From SAR92 clade bacterium H455 (GTDB taxonomy: Bacteria > Pseudomonadota > Gammaproteobacteria > Pseudomonadales > Porticoccaceae): 64,000 bases of DNA. Of this stretch, positions 34,032 through 44,311 are shown in pieces (the first letter of the stretch is position 1; every line of letters starts with the position of its first letter). A program made the position numbers and the translations under genes. The notes beneath the pieces were generated by a model. That model saw only the letters and a list, made by a program, of their open reading frames with translations. It searched no databases and was not told the DNA's origin. Where the stretch lies: assembly GCA_024802545.1 (NCBI GenBank), contig CP103416.1:1364001-1428000 (forward strand), read 5' to 3'.

Positions 34032-35210
34032 TTAGGCCACTGCACCGCTACTTTGCAGTGCAGCAATGGTATCTGTATCCAAGCCCAACTCAGCTAATAT
34101 TTCAGCGGAGTGCTGGCCAATAGCGCCGCCGGCTATACCGTACTCAGGTGCTGACTTGGATAGCTTTAGCGCACTGCCAACCTGACGTTGAGAACCGCCA
34201 TTGGGTGTTTTCACATCGACGATCATCTCTCTCTGGGCAGCATCCTGAAATTCACAGGCTTCGGCAAAGGTTAGTACCGGCTCGACACAGGCTTCTTTAT
34301 GTTTAAATATCTCCTGCCACTGGGCCAGGGTTTTGGTCGCAATAATAGTATCCAACTTTGCTCTCAGGGCCTGCTGCGCTGCGCTGTCTTGCTGATTGCC
34401 CAGTGTAATCAACTCGGTATCTCCCAGAGTCTCGCAGAGCACTTGAAAAAACTGTGGCTCTAAACTGCCGATGGACAGATAGCGATTGTCTGAAGTCTGA
34501 TAATAATCGTAAAAACTGCCGCCATTTAATGACATGGATCCGGAAGTGGGTTCCACCCCAGCGCTGAGATAGGCAGAGCCAAATAGAGCGTTAAGAGAGA
34601 ACATGGCGTCGGTCATACTGATGTCGATCTGCTGGCCCTCACCACTGATGTGGCGCTGATTCACTGCCGCTAGAATGCCAATTACTGCATGCAGGGATCC
34701 ACCGGCTATATCCGCCACTGGCATACCCATAATCGGCGTGCGATCCGCCTTGCGGCCAGAGTAGCCATTGAGGCCAGAGATTGAGAGATAATTGTTGTCG
34801 TGACCGGCGCGATCGCGATAGGGCCCGGTTTGGCCGTAGCCTGTAACCGAGCAGTAAATCAGTTTGGGGTTGATCTCACGGAGCTGCTCATAGCCGAGAC
34901 CTAGGCGCTGCATTACACCAGGACGGAACTGTTCAATCACAATGTCGTAGTCCTGCACTAGGCGTTTGGCAATCTCTAGGGCCTCGGGATTTTTTAGGTC
35001 GAGGGCGAGGGAGCGCTTATTGCGGTTGAGTGTGCCGTGAGCAGTTGATTGGCCGTCAGCAAAGGGCGGCATGCTGCGCAGCATGTCCGGTCGAGTTGGC
35101 GATTCAACACGCAGTACGTCCGCTCCCATATCAGCCAGCATCATGGTGGCAAAAGGGCCGGGCACCAGGGTGGTGAAGTCGAGAATTTTAAGGTTTTCGA
35201 GGGCGCGCAT
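34032..35210 (-). CDS. CaiB/BaiF-family CoA transferase
   Basis: The 392-residue class III CoA transferase moves CoA between acyl groups. It begins with LKILDFTTLVPGPFATMMLADMGADV, the nucleotide/CoA-binding start of the family. The expected catalytic Asp lies in GMPVADIAGGSLHAV (about residue 168), and GQQIDISMTDAMFSL follows. It resembles alpha-methylacyl-CoA racemase and L-carnitine-type members; the acyl substrate is unknown. No regulator or acyl-CoA gene is next to it on this strand. Confidence 0.9.
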   Translation of the reverse strand: MRALENLKILDFTTLVPGPFATMMLADMGADVLRVESPTRPDMLRSMPPFADGQSTAHGTLNRNKRSLALDLKNPEALEIAKRLVQDYDIVIEQFRPGVMQRLGLGYEQLREINPKLIYCSVTGYGQTGPYRDRAGHDNNYLSISGLNGYSGRKADRTPIMGMPVADIAGGSLHAVIGILAAVNQRHISGEGQQIDISMTDAMFSLNALFGSAYLSAGVEPTSGSMSLNGGSFYDYYQTSDNRYLSIGSLEPQFFQVLCETLGDTELITLGNQQDSAAQQALRAKLDTIIATKTLAQWQEIFKHKEACVEPVLTFAEACEFQDAAQREMIVDVKTPNGGSQRQVGSALKLSKSAPEYGIAGGAIGQHSAEILAELGLDTDTIAALQSSGAVA

Positions 35211-35356
35211 AGTTTGAGTCCACTGATCGATTATTATTAGAATTATGTAGTGCTGCAGCTGGGGACTATTATTGTCGATACCTGATGCTTAGCGCCAGTC
35301 CTCGACTAAATTATCCACAGACTAGGCTCGGCTGGGCGTGTCTCGTTACACCACAC

Positions 35357-36238
35357 TTAATCGGTGCGGTTACACTCCTCTATCCACCAGTCAGTGGCCA
35401 CGGTTTTATGGCGATGTTTTGGCAGAACAAAATAGAAGGTTCGGGTCATATCCCGCTTGGGTAAAATCAGTGGCACCAGTTCACCGCTCTTAAAATTATT
35501 TTGCAGCACAATCTCAGATAGACAGCCAATGCCCAATCCCGCTTCCACGGCTTTTTTAATCGCCTCGTTGTGCTTGAACTGTAAATAGATATGCAGCTTG
35601 GGCATCAGTCCTGCCAGGACGTTGTTAAAGGTGTGGCGAGCCCCAGACTCCGGTTCCCGCAAAATCCATCTGGCGGCCACTATATCGGCATCGGAGAGGC
35701 GTTGTTTTTTTGCGAGGGGGTGAGAGGGACTGCAGAACACCACCAAATTATCTTCCCGCCAGGGAATCAATTCCAGATCCTTGTGCTGTATGGCGCCTTC
35801 GATCATGCCGATATCTACCTCGTAGTTAGCCACCTGTGCAGCCACATCGGAGCTATTGGCGACATTGATATCCACTTGGGCTTCTGGGTGGCGGGCCAGA
35901 TAACCGGCGAGATAGCTCACTGCCAAATGGTTGCCAATGGTAAAGCTGGCGCCCACTTTAAGGTGGCCTATATCACTGTGGCCCTGAAGTGCCTGCTCAA
36001 ACTCCTCGGCCTGGGCAAGTAAAACCTGAGCCTTGTTGCGCAGGGTCTTTCCCACCTCATTGAGTTCGAGTTTTTTCCCGGTGCGATTAAATAGACTGAG
36101 ATTAAAGGCCTGCTCTAGAGTTTGCAGGGCAGAGCTCGCCGCAGACTGGGACATATGCAGTTGGTCGGCGGCTTTGGATATATTTTCATAGCGGGCAATG
36201 CTGAGGAATATCTGTAGTTGCCGGAGGCTGTATTTCAT
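35357..36238 (-). CDS. LysR-family regulator, YeiE-like, divergent from cysC-sat
   Basis: The 293-residue regulator has an N-terminal winged helix-turn-helix (about 1-60, ISKAADQLHMSQSAASSALQTLE) and a periplasmic-binding-like effector domain. Several stretches follow the YeiE pattern recalled from E. coli (ASFTIGNHLAVSYLAGYL, NSSDVAAQVANYEVDIGMIEGA, RWILREPESGARHTF). YeiE-type regulators have been linked to sulfite sensing. The gene is divergent from sulfate activation genes, which fits control of sulfur assimilation. That link is inference from neighbourhood and resemblance. Confidence 0.9.
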   Translation of the reverse strand: MKYSLRQLQIFLSIARYENISKAADQLHMSQSAASSALQTLEQAFNLSLFNRTGKKLELNEVGKTLRNKAQVLLAQAEEFEQALQGHSDIGHLKVGASFTIGNHLAVSYLAGYLARHPEAQVDINVANSSDVAAQVANYEVDIGMIEGAIQHKDLELIPWREDNLVVFCSPSHPLAKKQRLSDADIVAARWILREPESGARHTFNNVLAGLMPKLHIYLQFKHNEAIKKAVEAGLGIGCLSEIVLQNNFKSGELVPLILPKRDMTRTFYFVLPKHRHKTVATDWWIEECNRTD

Positions 36239-36284
36239 AGCCTATACCTGTAGTTAAATGGCAATATCGTTATCGGTTAAATCG

Positions 36285-36301
36285 ATTATGGAAAACATAA
36301 T
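36285..36301. promoter_or_regulatory. candidate LysR-type operator between the regulator and cysC
   Basis: ATTATG-GAAAA-CATAAT is a perfect 6+6 inverted repeat with a 5-base centre and contains the T-N11-A pattern of LysR sites. It lies 47 bases before the regulator start and 69 before cysC. A second imperfect ATCG...CGAT repeat lies just to its left (about 36265-36285). Confidence 0.55.
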
Positions 36302-36369
36302 ATCCTGTTTTACTTGTACAGTGAAAGGCTCTAAGCTTCAGCATTAATTTCCACATAGAGCAACTATTG

Positions 36370-36984
<615 letters not shown>

Positions 36985-37044
36985 TCATAACCAATTGAAC
37001 CCTACTGAAACGATTTTACTTGTATAAAAATGGAGAACCACCTT

Positions 37045-38229
37045 TTGATTAAACCGCACGGATCAGACAGCTTAAACCCTCTTTTAGTTGACGCTGCCCA
37101 GCGTCAGGCGCTGTTACAAGAAGCAGAGTCTCTGCCTTCACTGCTACTCAATTCAGCCGCGGCAGCCAATGCGGTTATGCTTGGTGCAGGATATTTTAAT
37201 CCCCTAACCGGTTATATGAATCTCGCCGATGCCCTCAGTGTTTCCGCATCTCTGCACACTACTAAAGGCCTGTTTTGGCCCGTACCAGTAATTAATCTGA
37301 CTAAGGATATTTCCGCGATTAGCGGCGCTAGCCGGATTGCCTTGAGAGATCCCAACACCGAAGGTCACCCGGTTATTGCGCTGATGGATGTGGCTGCGAT
37401 TGAAGAGGTCAGTGCTGAGCAGATTCAGTCTATGGCGGCAGATATCTTTGGTACCCAGGATCCTGAGCACCCAGGTGTCGCCACCTTTAATAATTTGGGT
37501 AATCAGCTGATCTCAGGTGATATCCAGGTATTGAACTTGAGCTACTTCCAGGCAGATTTCCCCGATACTTTCCGCACCGCAACTGAAATTCGCGATGAGA
37601 TCGCTCAGCGCGGCTGGAACAAGGTTGTGGCTTTCCAAACTCGCAACCCTATGCACCGCGCTCACGAAGAACTCTGCCATATGGCGATGGAGCGTTTAGG
37701 CGCTGATGGCATTGTTGTACATATGTTGCTAGGCAAGCTCAAGCAAGGTGATATTCCGGCCTCTGTGCGCGATGACTGTATCCGTAAAATGGTTGAGCTG
37801 TACTTCCCTGAGAATACTGTGATGGTGACGGGTTACGGCTTCGATATGCTCTATGCTGGACCCCGTGAGGCAGTGCTGCACGCCGTTTTCCGTCAGAATA
37901 TGGGCTGTACGCACCTGATTGTCGGTCGCGATCACGCTGGTGTTGGTGACTATTACGGCGCGTTTGATGCCCAGACTATTTTTGCTGAAAAAGTGCCTGC
38001 TGGATCATTAGAAATTGAAATCTTTAATGCGGATCACACTGCGTTTTCTAAGAAGCTCGAGCGCGTGGTGATGATGAACGAAGCAGAAGATCACACTAAA
38101 GACGATTTTATTCTGTTGTCTGGCACCAAGGTTCGTCAGATGTTGGGTGATGGCATAGCGCCACCGCCTGAGTTCTCTCGCCCTGAAGTGGCTAAGATTT
38201 TGATGGATTATTATCAGCTTGAAGGCTAG
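37045..38229 (+). CDS. sat: sulfate adenylyltransferase (monomeric Sat type)
   Basis: The 394-residue ATP sulfurylase makes APS from sulfate and ATP. It has an N-terminal PUA-like domain and the nucleotidyltransferase domain with QTRNPMHRAHE (HxxH-type) and GRDHAGVGDYYG. This is the homomeric Sat, not the CysD/CysN pair usual in enteric bacteria. GGAG lies 9 bases before a TTG at 37045, giving MIKPHGSDSLNP, the typical family start. The ATG at 37030 adds five residues and has no ribosome-binding site. It probably feeds CysC directly. Confidence 0.94.
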   Translation: MIKPHGSDSLNPLLVDAAQRQALLQEAESLPSLLLNSAAAANAVMLGAGYFNPLTGYMNLADALSVSASLHTTKGLFWPVPVINLTKDISAISGASRIALRDPNTEGHPVIALMDVAAIEEVSAEQIQSMAADIFGTQDPEHPGVATFNNLGNQLISGDIQVLNLSYFQADFPDTFRTATEIRDEIAQRGWNKVVAFQTRNPMHRAHEELCHMAMERLGADGIVVHMLLGKLKQGDIPASVRDDCIRKMVELYFPENTVMVTGYGFDMLYAGPREAVLHAVFRQNMGCTHLIVGRDHAGVGDYYGAFDAQTIFAEKVPAGSLEIEIFNADHTAFSKKLERVVMMNEAEDHTKDDFILLSGTKVRQMLGDGIAPPPEFSRPEVAKILMDYYQLEG

Positions 38230-38266
38230 TTATTGAAGCGTTAAAACTACCAAAACAGCTAAAAAA

Positions 38267-38299
38267 GCCCCGCTAGGATTCAACTAGTGGGGTTTTTTT
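38267..38299 (+). terminator. terminator after sat
   Basis: CCCCGCTAG pairs with CTAGTGGGG (one G-T pair) around GATTCAA, followed by seven T. It closes the cysC-sat unit. Confidence 0.92.
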
Positions 38300-38338
38300 A
38301 TAGGCTGTTATTAGTGATGTTCTCAAAAGACTAACAGC

Positions 38339-39082
38339 TTAATTTCTGCTGTTAGAGAGGCAGGGGATTTCAAGCTGCTGCTCGTTAATTAGCTGAAAAT
38401 ACTCATAGTATTTTTTCTGCACACAGTAATTATAGGCAAGCGCCTCCACGCCAGCCGCAAAGTCTTCGCTATCTTTGCCCAACACTTCCTGGGCAAGGCG
38501 AATCACCATAATCAACGCAGCTTCCTCCGCAGGCCAATTTTCGGTCAATCCCTCCAAAGCATAGAGCTGTTTGTAACGCTCCATCAACTGGTAGTCGTCG
38601 TTGCTGCGACTTTTTTCCAGGTTGATAATTTCCATTAGCAGAGGAATGGCCTCGGCATAGCGTTCATTAAAAATTAAGTATTTGTAATAGTAATCCCGAG
38701 CGCTAATTGAGGTGGCATGGGATGCGCCCAATATGTTTGAGGACAGTCTATAGGCGCTTTCAATTTGCTCGGCCTGTGGATTGAATGTGCGAATTTTCTC
38801 ATAGCTCTGATTAATATTTTTCAGCACCAGAATGCAGGTTGGAGACTGTGCGGAGTAGAGGGCGATACATTGTCGCAGAGCTTTTTGACTGCGTTCTATG
38901 ACGGAATTCCAGCGCTTGCGCATGATATCTTTCTCAATGTTGAGAATGGCTCTATCAAACTTTCTCTCAGACCATTGTTTGGTTTCAGATTGAGCTGGAA
39001 TACTCAGGACAAGCAGTAGCAATAGGGTGGCAGATACTGTTAATTTAAAAGATGGATGGTTACAAGGTAAGGAAAAGTTCAT
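38339..39082 (-). CDS. secreted protein with helical repeats, unknown function
   Basis: The 247-residue product has a signal peptide (hydrophobic 13-28, cut near AQSE). The mature part is all-helical by composition, with weak tetratricopeptide-like segments (YYKYLIFNERYAEAIPLLMEIINLE at about 127-151 and again near 215-235). No catalytic motif is seen. It is likely a periplasmic or surface scaffold protein; I do not recognise the family. Confidence 0.75.
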   Translation of the reverse strand: MNFSLPCNHPSFKLTVSATLLLLLVLSIPAQSETKQWSERKFDRAILNIEKDIMRKRWNSVIERSQKALRQCIALYSAQSPTCILVLKNINQSYEKIRTFNPQAEQIESAYRLSSNILGASHATSISARDYYYKYLIFNERYAEAIPLLMEIINLEKSRSNDDYQLMERYKQLYALEGLTENWPAEEAALIMVIRLAQEVLGKDSEDFAAGVEALAYNYCVQKKYYEYFQLINEQQLEIPCLSNSRN

Positions 39083-39199
39083 GGTTTAGCCCCCCAACTA
39101 AAGTACACCACTATCTAGTAGTATAGATGATGATTTAAGTCTTGCAGGGGAATTTTAAGGGCTAAACCTGAATCTCAGAAAAACATAATCATTGGCCGC

Positions 39200-39964
39200 C
39201 TAGAGCGTCATGCCGCCGTCTACAACAATGCATTCACCATTGGTATAGCTGGATGCATCTGAGACTAAATAGAGCACGGTGCCAGCCATTTCACTGGGCT
39301 CTGCATGGCGTTTCATAGGGATCTGTGCGATGGCTGACTGATAGATCGTATCATCCGTAAACAGTGCGCCGGCAAACTGGGTTTTGGTAAAACCCGGGAG
39401 TAGAGCATTGACGCGAATACCCAGACCGCCACATTCTTTGGCGAATGATTTGGTCATATTCACTACCGCAGCTTTGCTGATCGAATAAATACCCTGCATC
39501 GCACCGGGCTGCAGTGCATTAATCGAGGCAGTATTAACAATCGAACCGCCGCCACTGTTGCGCATCAGCTTACCCGCTTCGATAGACATAAAGAAATAGC
39601 CGCGAATATTCACATCAACGGTCTTGGTATAAGCGCCGAGATCAGTGTCGAGAATATGCCCAAAATAGGGGTTGGTCGCCGCATTATTCACCAGAATATC
39701 GAGCTTGCCAAACTGACTTTTGATTGTCGCGAAGGCCTCTTCAATCTGTTCCATACTGCCCACATGACAGGCCAATGCTTCGGCACTGCCGCCGTCAGCA
39801 ATAATCTGGTCAGCCACCGTTTGGCAGCCGTCCAGCTTGCGACTGGAGACGATTACATGAGCACCTTGTTCGGCCAGGAGTTTGGCAATTGCTTCACCAA
39901 TACCGCGGCTGGCACCGGTGACTAGTGCGACTTTGCCACTTAGATCAAATAGATTTGTAGCCAT
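39200..39964 (-). CDS. short-chain dehydrogenase/reductase
   Basis: The 254-residue classical SDR has the NAD(P)-binding TGASRGIGEA near residue 17, the NNAATNP motif, the catalytic Ser in STGS-like NTASIN and YSISK (Tyr-x3-Lys). The C-terminal DGGMTL is typical of FabG-like enzymes. The substrate is unknown. The neighbour on the same strand is a flavin-dependent enzyme 110 bases downstream of the shared upstream region. Confidence 0.92.
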   Translation of the reverse strand: MATNLFDLSGKVALVTGASRGIGEAIAKLLAEQGAHVIVSSRKLDGCQTVADQIIADGGSAEALACHVGSMEQIEEAFATIKSQFGKLDILVNNAATNPYFGHILDTDLGAYTKTVDVNIRGYFFMSIEAGKLMRNSGGGSIVNTASINALQPGAMQGIYSISKAAVVNMTKSFAKECGGLGIRVNALLPGFTKTQFAGALFTDDTIYQSAIAQIPMKRHAEPSEMAGTVLYLVSDASSYTNGECIVVDGGMTL

Positions 39965-40016
39965 TTTTAATTCCTAAAATAGTTATTGTAAAAAGATTTT
40001 TTGGTACAAAATATAC

Positions 40017-40072
40017 TTATAAAAAGTGCAGTTATAAAAAGCACTTAATAGAAGGCGCTTAATAAAAAGCAC
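40017..40072. repeat. ~14-bp tandem repeat between SDR and flavin enzyme genes
   Basis: Four imperfect units of the form TTATAAAAAGCAC / TTAATAGAAGGCGC fill most of the space just downstream of the flavin enzyme stop codon and upstream of the SDR. Confidence 0.55.
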
Positions 40073-40074
40073 CT

Positions 40075-41046
40075 TTACAAAAAATTCCTTAGACGCTCAG
40101 AGATCAGGCTATCTGCTTCTGCCATGATGCGATCGATCAATTCCTGAACTGTCGGCTTGTCGCAGATTAAGCCGGCGACCATACCGCAAGACCAAGCGCC
40201 CACATCCATATCACCGTTCTGCATAACTTTTGGATAAACACCGGCAACCTCTGGCGCTATATCGGCAAATTTAATATCACTGCCAAGAGCGGCTTCTTTT
40301 TCCAGTAGACGTTCAACGCCTGGGTTATTCAACACTCGTTCAGTATTGCGCAAGGGTCGCATAACCAGGCGCGTGTCCAATTCACTGGCCGCCAAAATAG
40401 CCTGCTTAACATTTTCGTGTACCGGAGCTTCTTCAGTGACAATAAAGCGCGTGCCCATATTAATGCCTTCTGCACCCATGGCCAGCGCAGCAACCAGACT
40501 GCGACCATCGGCCATACCGCCGGAGGCGACGAAGGGGATTGTCAGTTCATCAGCAGCACGGGGCAGCAGAATAAAGTTCGGTATATCGTCTTCTCCGGGG
40601 TGCCCACCGCACTCGAAACCATCCACAGAGACTGCATCGCAACCGATCGCCTGCGCTTTAAGGGCGTGGCGCACGGAGGTGCATTTGTGGATTACTTTGA
40701 TATGGTTTTCTTTGAGGATTGGCAGCCACTGGGCAGGATTGTTACCGGCAGTTTCTACAACCTTGACGCCGCCTTCAATAATAGCTTGAATCAAACCCGG
40801 GTAATCCGGAGGGGTCACCGAAGGCAAAAAAGTCAGATTGACGCCAAATGGCTTGTCGGTCATAGCGCGACAGCGCGCAATCTCATTGGCGAGCTTTTCC
40901 GGCGTACCCAGGGTCAGGCCTGTGATAATACCGAGACCACCGGCATTGGAGACAGCTGCGGCCAGTTCAGCTAAACCCACATGATGCATGCCGCCCTGAA
41001 TAATCGGATGTTCGATGCCGAGCATCTCGGTGATTTTTGTTTTCAT
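40075..41046 (-). CDS. nitronate monooxygenase / enoyl-reductase-like flavoprotein
   Basis: The 323-residue TIM-barrel flavoprotein is of the NPD/2-nitropropane dioxygenase family. It has IEHPIIQGGMHHVGLAELAAAVSNAGGLGII at the start, FVASGGMADGRSLVAALAMGAEGINMGTRF for FMN phosphate binding, and ECGGHPGEDD as the catalytic region. A second member of the family is at 59192-60130. It may oxidise alkyl nitronates or act as an enoyl reductase; the sequence does not decide. Confidence 0.9.
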   Translation of the reverse strand: MKTKITEMLGIEHPIIQGGMHHVGLAELAAAVSNAGGLGIITGLTLGTPEKLANEIARCRAMTDKPFGVNLTFLPSVTPPDYPGLIQAIIEGGVKVVETAGNNPAQWLPILKENHIKVIHKCTSVRHALKAQAIGCDAVSVDGFECGGHPGEDDIPNFILLPRAADELTIPFVASGGMADGRSLVAALAMGAEGINMGTRFIVTEEAPVHENVKQAILAASELDTRLVMRPLRNTERVLNNPGVERLLEKEAALGSDIKFADIAPEVAGVYPKVMQNGDMDVGAWSCGMVAGLICDKPTVQELIDRIMAEADSLISERLRNFL

Positions 41047-41219
41047 GGTACTTTGCCTTTATGGATTGTTGAGATAGCTCAAATGCCCGCTGATGGACAA
41101 AGATGGCTAGCGTTCTTGACTAGTCATGATCCTAATCGAATCCACTATATTAATTGGCATAATGTCGGTCAATACTGCCGCCACTATATCGGTTATAGCG
41201 CGATAGGCCTTTCGATTGT

Positions 41220-43043
41220 TTAAGTAGGTCCTTGTCGGCGTCGGCGAATACCTTGAATGACTAGTAAAAATAAGATCGAGATAGCCGCCGCGCTCAGAGC
41301 CAATGATCGCCAATTATTGCGCAGAAGTTTTTTAATTGAATTACTTCTGGCTTGGATCATATAGTCAAAACCTGGGGCCGGAGGAATTATGCCAAACTCC
41401 CGTTCATAGTTGCTGTAGTCTTCCATCAGCAGGTTAAATTGCTCTGGTTGAAGCGCGCGTAAATCCTTGCTCTCGCCGGGATCCGCCGCTAAATTATAGA
41501 GCCGCCAGATATTGTCGCCGTGGGGTGGTGTATTGCGGCTGAGTTTGTAATCGCCTTTGATCAGTGCAGAGTTTCCAGATACTTCCATTCCTATGGCTTC
41601 ATCGTCGGCATAAATCGCACTGCCGGAGCCTTCAAGCAGAGGCATCATGCTGCGCCCGGTAATGGCAACGCCCTGTTGCTGGTCTCTGACGTCGAGATAG
41701 TCCAATATAGTAGGTGCTATATCGGTCACCACCGTTATTGCCGGTTGCCAGTTTTGGCTCACTATATTAGGTCCAGCGATAATCAGGGGCACCCGAATAC
41801 CCCCTTCAGCTGCATAAAACTTAAACATATTAAGTGGTGAGGCACTGGCATTGGCCCATTCTGGCCCTATGGCCACCATGCTGCCTTTCTCTCCGAGATT
41901 ATCCAGTCGATGATTGTAGCCGTTAAAACTCATCCAAGTTTTCATGCCGCTGACTTCGAGTGGATAACTGGGTTCAGGGCCATTGTCTGAGGTGACAATA
42001 AACAGCGTGTTGTCGAGTTCGCCACGGGCATCTAAGTAGTCGACAAAGCGCCCAATATGGCTATCCATAGACTCTAGCATAGCGGCCTGTACCTGCATGG
42101 CGCGGGCTGCCAGCGCGCGGTTCTCTGGGGATAAATTTGCCCAGTCTTTGCTCTTCGAGGGCATCTCGGCCAGCGCAGTGTCGGCGGCTATCAAGCCCAG
42201 CTTGATAGCCCGTTGATGACGTGTTTGACGCAGCCTATGCCAGCCCTGATCGTAAACCCCGTTGTAGCTGTCGGTTATCTCTCGCGGTGCCTGGACAGGT
42301 ATATGAATCGCCTGAAACGCGAGGTAGGAAAAAAATGGCTGACGTCGATGAGGCTGATTATTGCCGTCCAGATAGCGGATCATTCGGTCGACAATAAATT
42401 TAGATGAGTAAAAATCTTCAGGCAGATCCGCCAGTTTGCCATCTTCATACCAGGGGGCGAAGTCGTAATAGCCCATATAGGGTTTTTGCTCCCAGTTATC
42501 GGCACCTGAAGCATCGAGAGCAAAGGATCGATCAAAGCCATGGCTGTTGGGCAGGTCTTTTTCACCGCCACCTAGATGCCATTTGCCGGTCATATAGGTG
42601 CCGTAGCCAGCGATTTTAAGTCGTTCTGCCAGTGTCCTCACACCGGGTTCCAAGAACATCGAATAGCCTGGCTGGTCAACTTGGTTATTCGTCAGCACCT
42701 CGGGAATTGTTGCAATGCCAGTGCGGTGATTATCGATGCCTGTGAGCAGCATGGCTCGAGAGGGCGCGCAGAGCGGAGAGGTATGGTAGTTGCTAAATTT
42801 GATGCCGCGATCGGCCAGGGTCTGAATGGCCGGCATTCTAGCTTCGCCGCCAAAGGGGGCAAAATCCGTTAGGCCGGCGTCGTCCACCAGAATCACCACC
42901 ACATTGGGGCGCATGTCGTTGCTAGTGCCACTGAACTGATCATTTGAACTAACAGGCATTGCTAGCGCGACTGCGAGAAAAGCCACAGAGGCCACTATGC
43001 GCTGACCCGACCTGAGCGAGAACGACTTGAATGATAAGAACAT
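41220..43043 (-). CDS. sulfatase, secreted and C-terminally anchored
   Basis: The 607-residue type I sulfatase has a signal peptide (about 1-33). Asp54/Asp55 in VVILVDDAG are metal ligands, and SPLCAPSRAMLLTG holds Cys92, the residue converted to formylglycine. GKWHLGG and TSDNGPEP complete the active site. Unusually, a C-terminal hydrophobic helix (about 580-600) followed by RRRRQGPT should anchor it in the inner membrane with the enzyme in the periplasm. It would remove sulfate from an organic ester, a fit with the sulfur genes nearby. No sulfatase-maturing gene is in the window. Confidence 0.93.
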   Translation of the reverse strand: MFLSFKSFSLRSGQRIVASVAFLAVALAMPVSSNDQFSGTSNDMRPNVVVILVDDAGLTDFAPFGGEARMPAIQTLADRGIKFSNYHTSPLCAPSRAMLLTGIDNHRTGIATIPEVLTNNQVDQPGYSMFLEPGVRTLAERLKIAGYGTYMTGKWHLGGGEKDLPNSHGFDRSFALDASGADNWEQKPYMGYYDFAPWYEDGKLADLPEDFYSSKFIVDRMIRYLDGNNQPHRRQPFFSYLAFQAIHIPVQAPREITDSYNGVYDQGWHRLRQTRHQRAIKLGLIAADTALAEMPSKSKDWANLSPENRALAARAMQVQAAMLESMDSHIGRFVDYLDARGELDNTLFIVTSDNGPEPSYPLEVSGMKTWMSFNGYNHRLDNLGEKGSMVAIGPEWANASASPLNMFKFYAAEGGIRVPLIIAGPNIVSQNWQPAITVVTDIAPTILDYLDVRDQQQGVAITGRSMMPLLEGSGSAIYADDEAIGMEVSGNSALIKGDYKLSRNTPPHGDNIWRLYNLAADPGESKDLRALQPEQFNLLMEDYSNYEREFGIIPPAPGFDYMIQARSNSIKKLLRNNWRSLALSAAAISILFLLVIQGIRRRRQGPT

Positions 43044-43209
43044 AGATCGCTATTTTCCGATTATTGTTTTCATTATATTTCGCTCTTTTCAGGCTATTTG
43101 AAAAAGCCGCACATGTCTAATGCAGTAGATTTATTTAATGCTCTTGGTCTAGGGGGATGCATTGGCATATGATATGTCAATAATAAAAAATCTGTTAAGG
43201 AAAAGTTCA

Positions 43210-43866
43210 GTGATTGATTTAAGCAAAGCGGGAACAACCTATACGATCACCATGGATAATGGTGAAAATATGATCTGCTTAGACTGGCAACAGAGAATGC
43301 TGAAGATTCTTGATCAGTTGGAAGGCAACCCTGTTGCCGGGACCGCAATGGTCTTGACCGGTGTGGGGAAATTTTTCAGTAATGGCCTCAATCTCGACGA
43401 GTTAAACAAGCTTGATGGCGCGGGTTGGACTTTATTCGCCACGCAGATGAATGAAATTCACCGCCGCATGCTGATGTTACCCTTTCCCACTGTCGCGGCA
43501 GTTAATGGCCATGCCTTTGCCGGCGGAGCCTTTTTGGCGCTGTCCTGTGACTACCGAATTATGCGCGAAGACCGCGGTTGGATCTGTATCTCCGAAGTTG
43601 ATGCAGCGGTGCCTCTGCCCCAGGGAATGATGGAATTTCTGCGTCTTAGATTGCCCGCAGCCACAGTCCGAGACGCGGTACTGACAGGCAAGCGTTACGA
43701 TGCCGAGGATGCCATAGCTGCAGGATTTTCCGATGGTAAGGCTCCGGCAGAATTATTGCTGGGCATGGCGACGGAGTTAGCTCGGGATCTCGCCTGCAAG
43801 GAACCGAGTATTTTTAAAGCCATAAAGCAGGCCTATTATGCGCCTATAGTCGAAGGCTTAAAGTAG
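43210..43866 (+). CDS. enoyl-CoA hydratase/isomerase family protein
   Basis: The 218-residue crotonase-fold protein has both oxyanion-hole segments: FFSNGLNLDEL and NGHAFAGGAFLALSCDYR. The end is that of small peroxisomal isomerase-like members (EC1/ECI group) rather than a full hydratase. The GTG at 43210 has AAGGA 7 bases upstream. Longer readings from 43162 add a segment with no ribosome-binding site. Substrate unknown. Confidence 0.88.
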   Translation: MIDLSKAGTTYTITMDNGENMICLDWQQRMLKILDQLEGNPVAGTAMVLTGVGKFFSNGLNLDELNKLDGAGWTLFATQMNEIHRRMLMLPFPTVAAVNGHAFAGGAFLALSCDYRIMREDRGWICISEVDAAVPLPQGMMEFLRLRLPAATVRDAVLTGKRYDAEDAIAAGFSDGKAPAELLLGMATELARDLACKEPSIFKAIKQAYYAPIVEGLK

Positions 43867-43902
43867 GCCGAGATAAGTGCAAATAGTCTGCTATAAGAAT
43901 GT

Positions 43903-43964
43903 GATAGACAGTTTGATAGAGAGACAGTTTGATAGAGAGTTTGATGCAGAGTCTGATAGTACTT
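43903..43964 (+). repeat. short tandem repeat (CAGTTTGATAGAGA type)
   Basis: Two adjacent copies of GACAGTTTGATAGAGA, with further partial units (GTTTGATGCAGAGTCTGATAG), lie between the crotonase and monooxygenase genes. Confidence 0.55.
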
Positions 43965-44020
43965 CGCGATAGGGTCGCACCAAAAATAACGACAACTAAA
44001 AATAATAAAAGGTATTGATC

Positions 44021-44311
44021 ATGGCAATAGGTGTTATAGCAACGATTACGATTCGCAAAGGTAAAAATGCAGAGTTTGAGCAGCTTTTTACTGGCCTCAC
44101 AGAGCAGGTGCTGGCCAACGAACCCGGTGCGATTTTTTATGCGTTGCACAGAACCAAGTCTGATTCACAGGTATACAAAGTTCTCGAGCAGTACGCCAGC
44201 CAAGACGCTCTCAAGGCCCACGGTCAGACTGCGTATTTTTTAGCGGCGAGTAAAAAGATGGGAGCACTGGTCACAGCTGCGCCTGATATCGAAGTCCTAG
44301 AGGCGGTTTGA
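44021..44311 (+). CDS. antibiotic-biosynthesis-monooxygenase (ABM) domain protein
   Basis: The 96-residue ABM-fold protein is a small dimeric ferredoxin-like barrel. It has VIATITIRKGKNAEFEQLF and the ALHRTKSDSQVYKVLEQYASQDALKAH core. Members act as quinol oxygenases or in heme/aromatic chemistry. AAGG lies about 9 bases before the ATG at 44021. Confidence 0.85.
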   Translation: MAIGVIATITIRKGKNAEFEQLFTGLTEQVLANEPGAIFYALHRTKSDSQVYKVLEQYASQDALKAHGQTAYFLAASKKMGALVTAAPDIEVLEAV

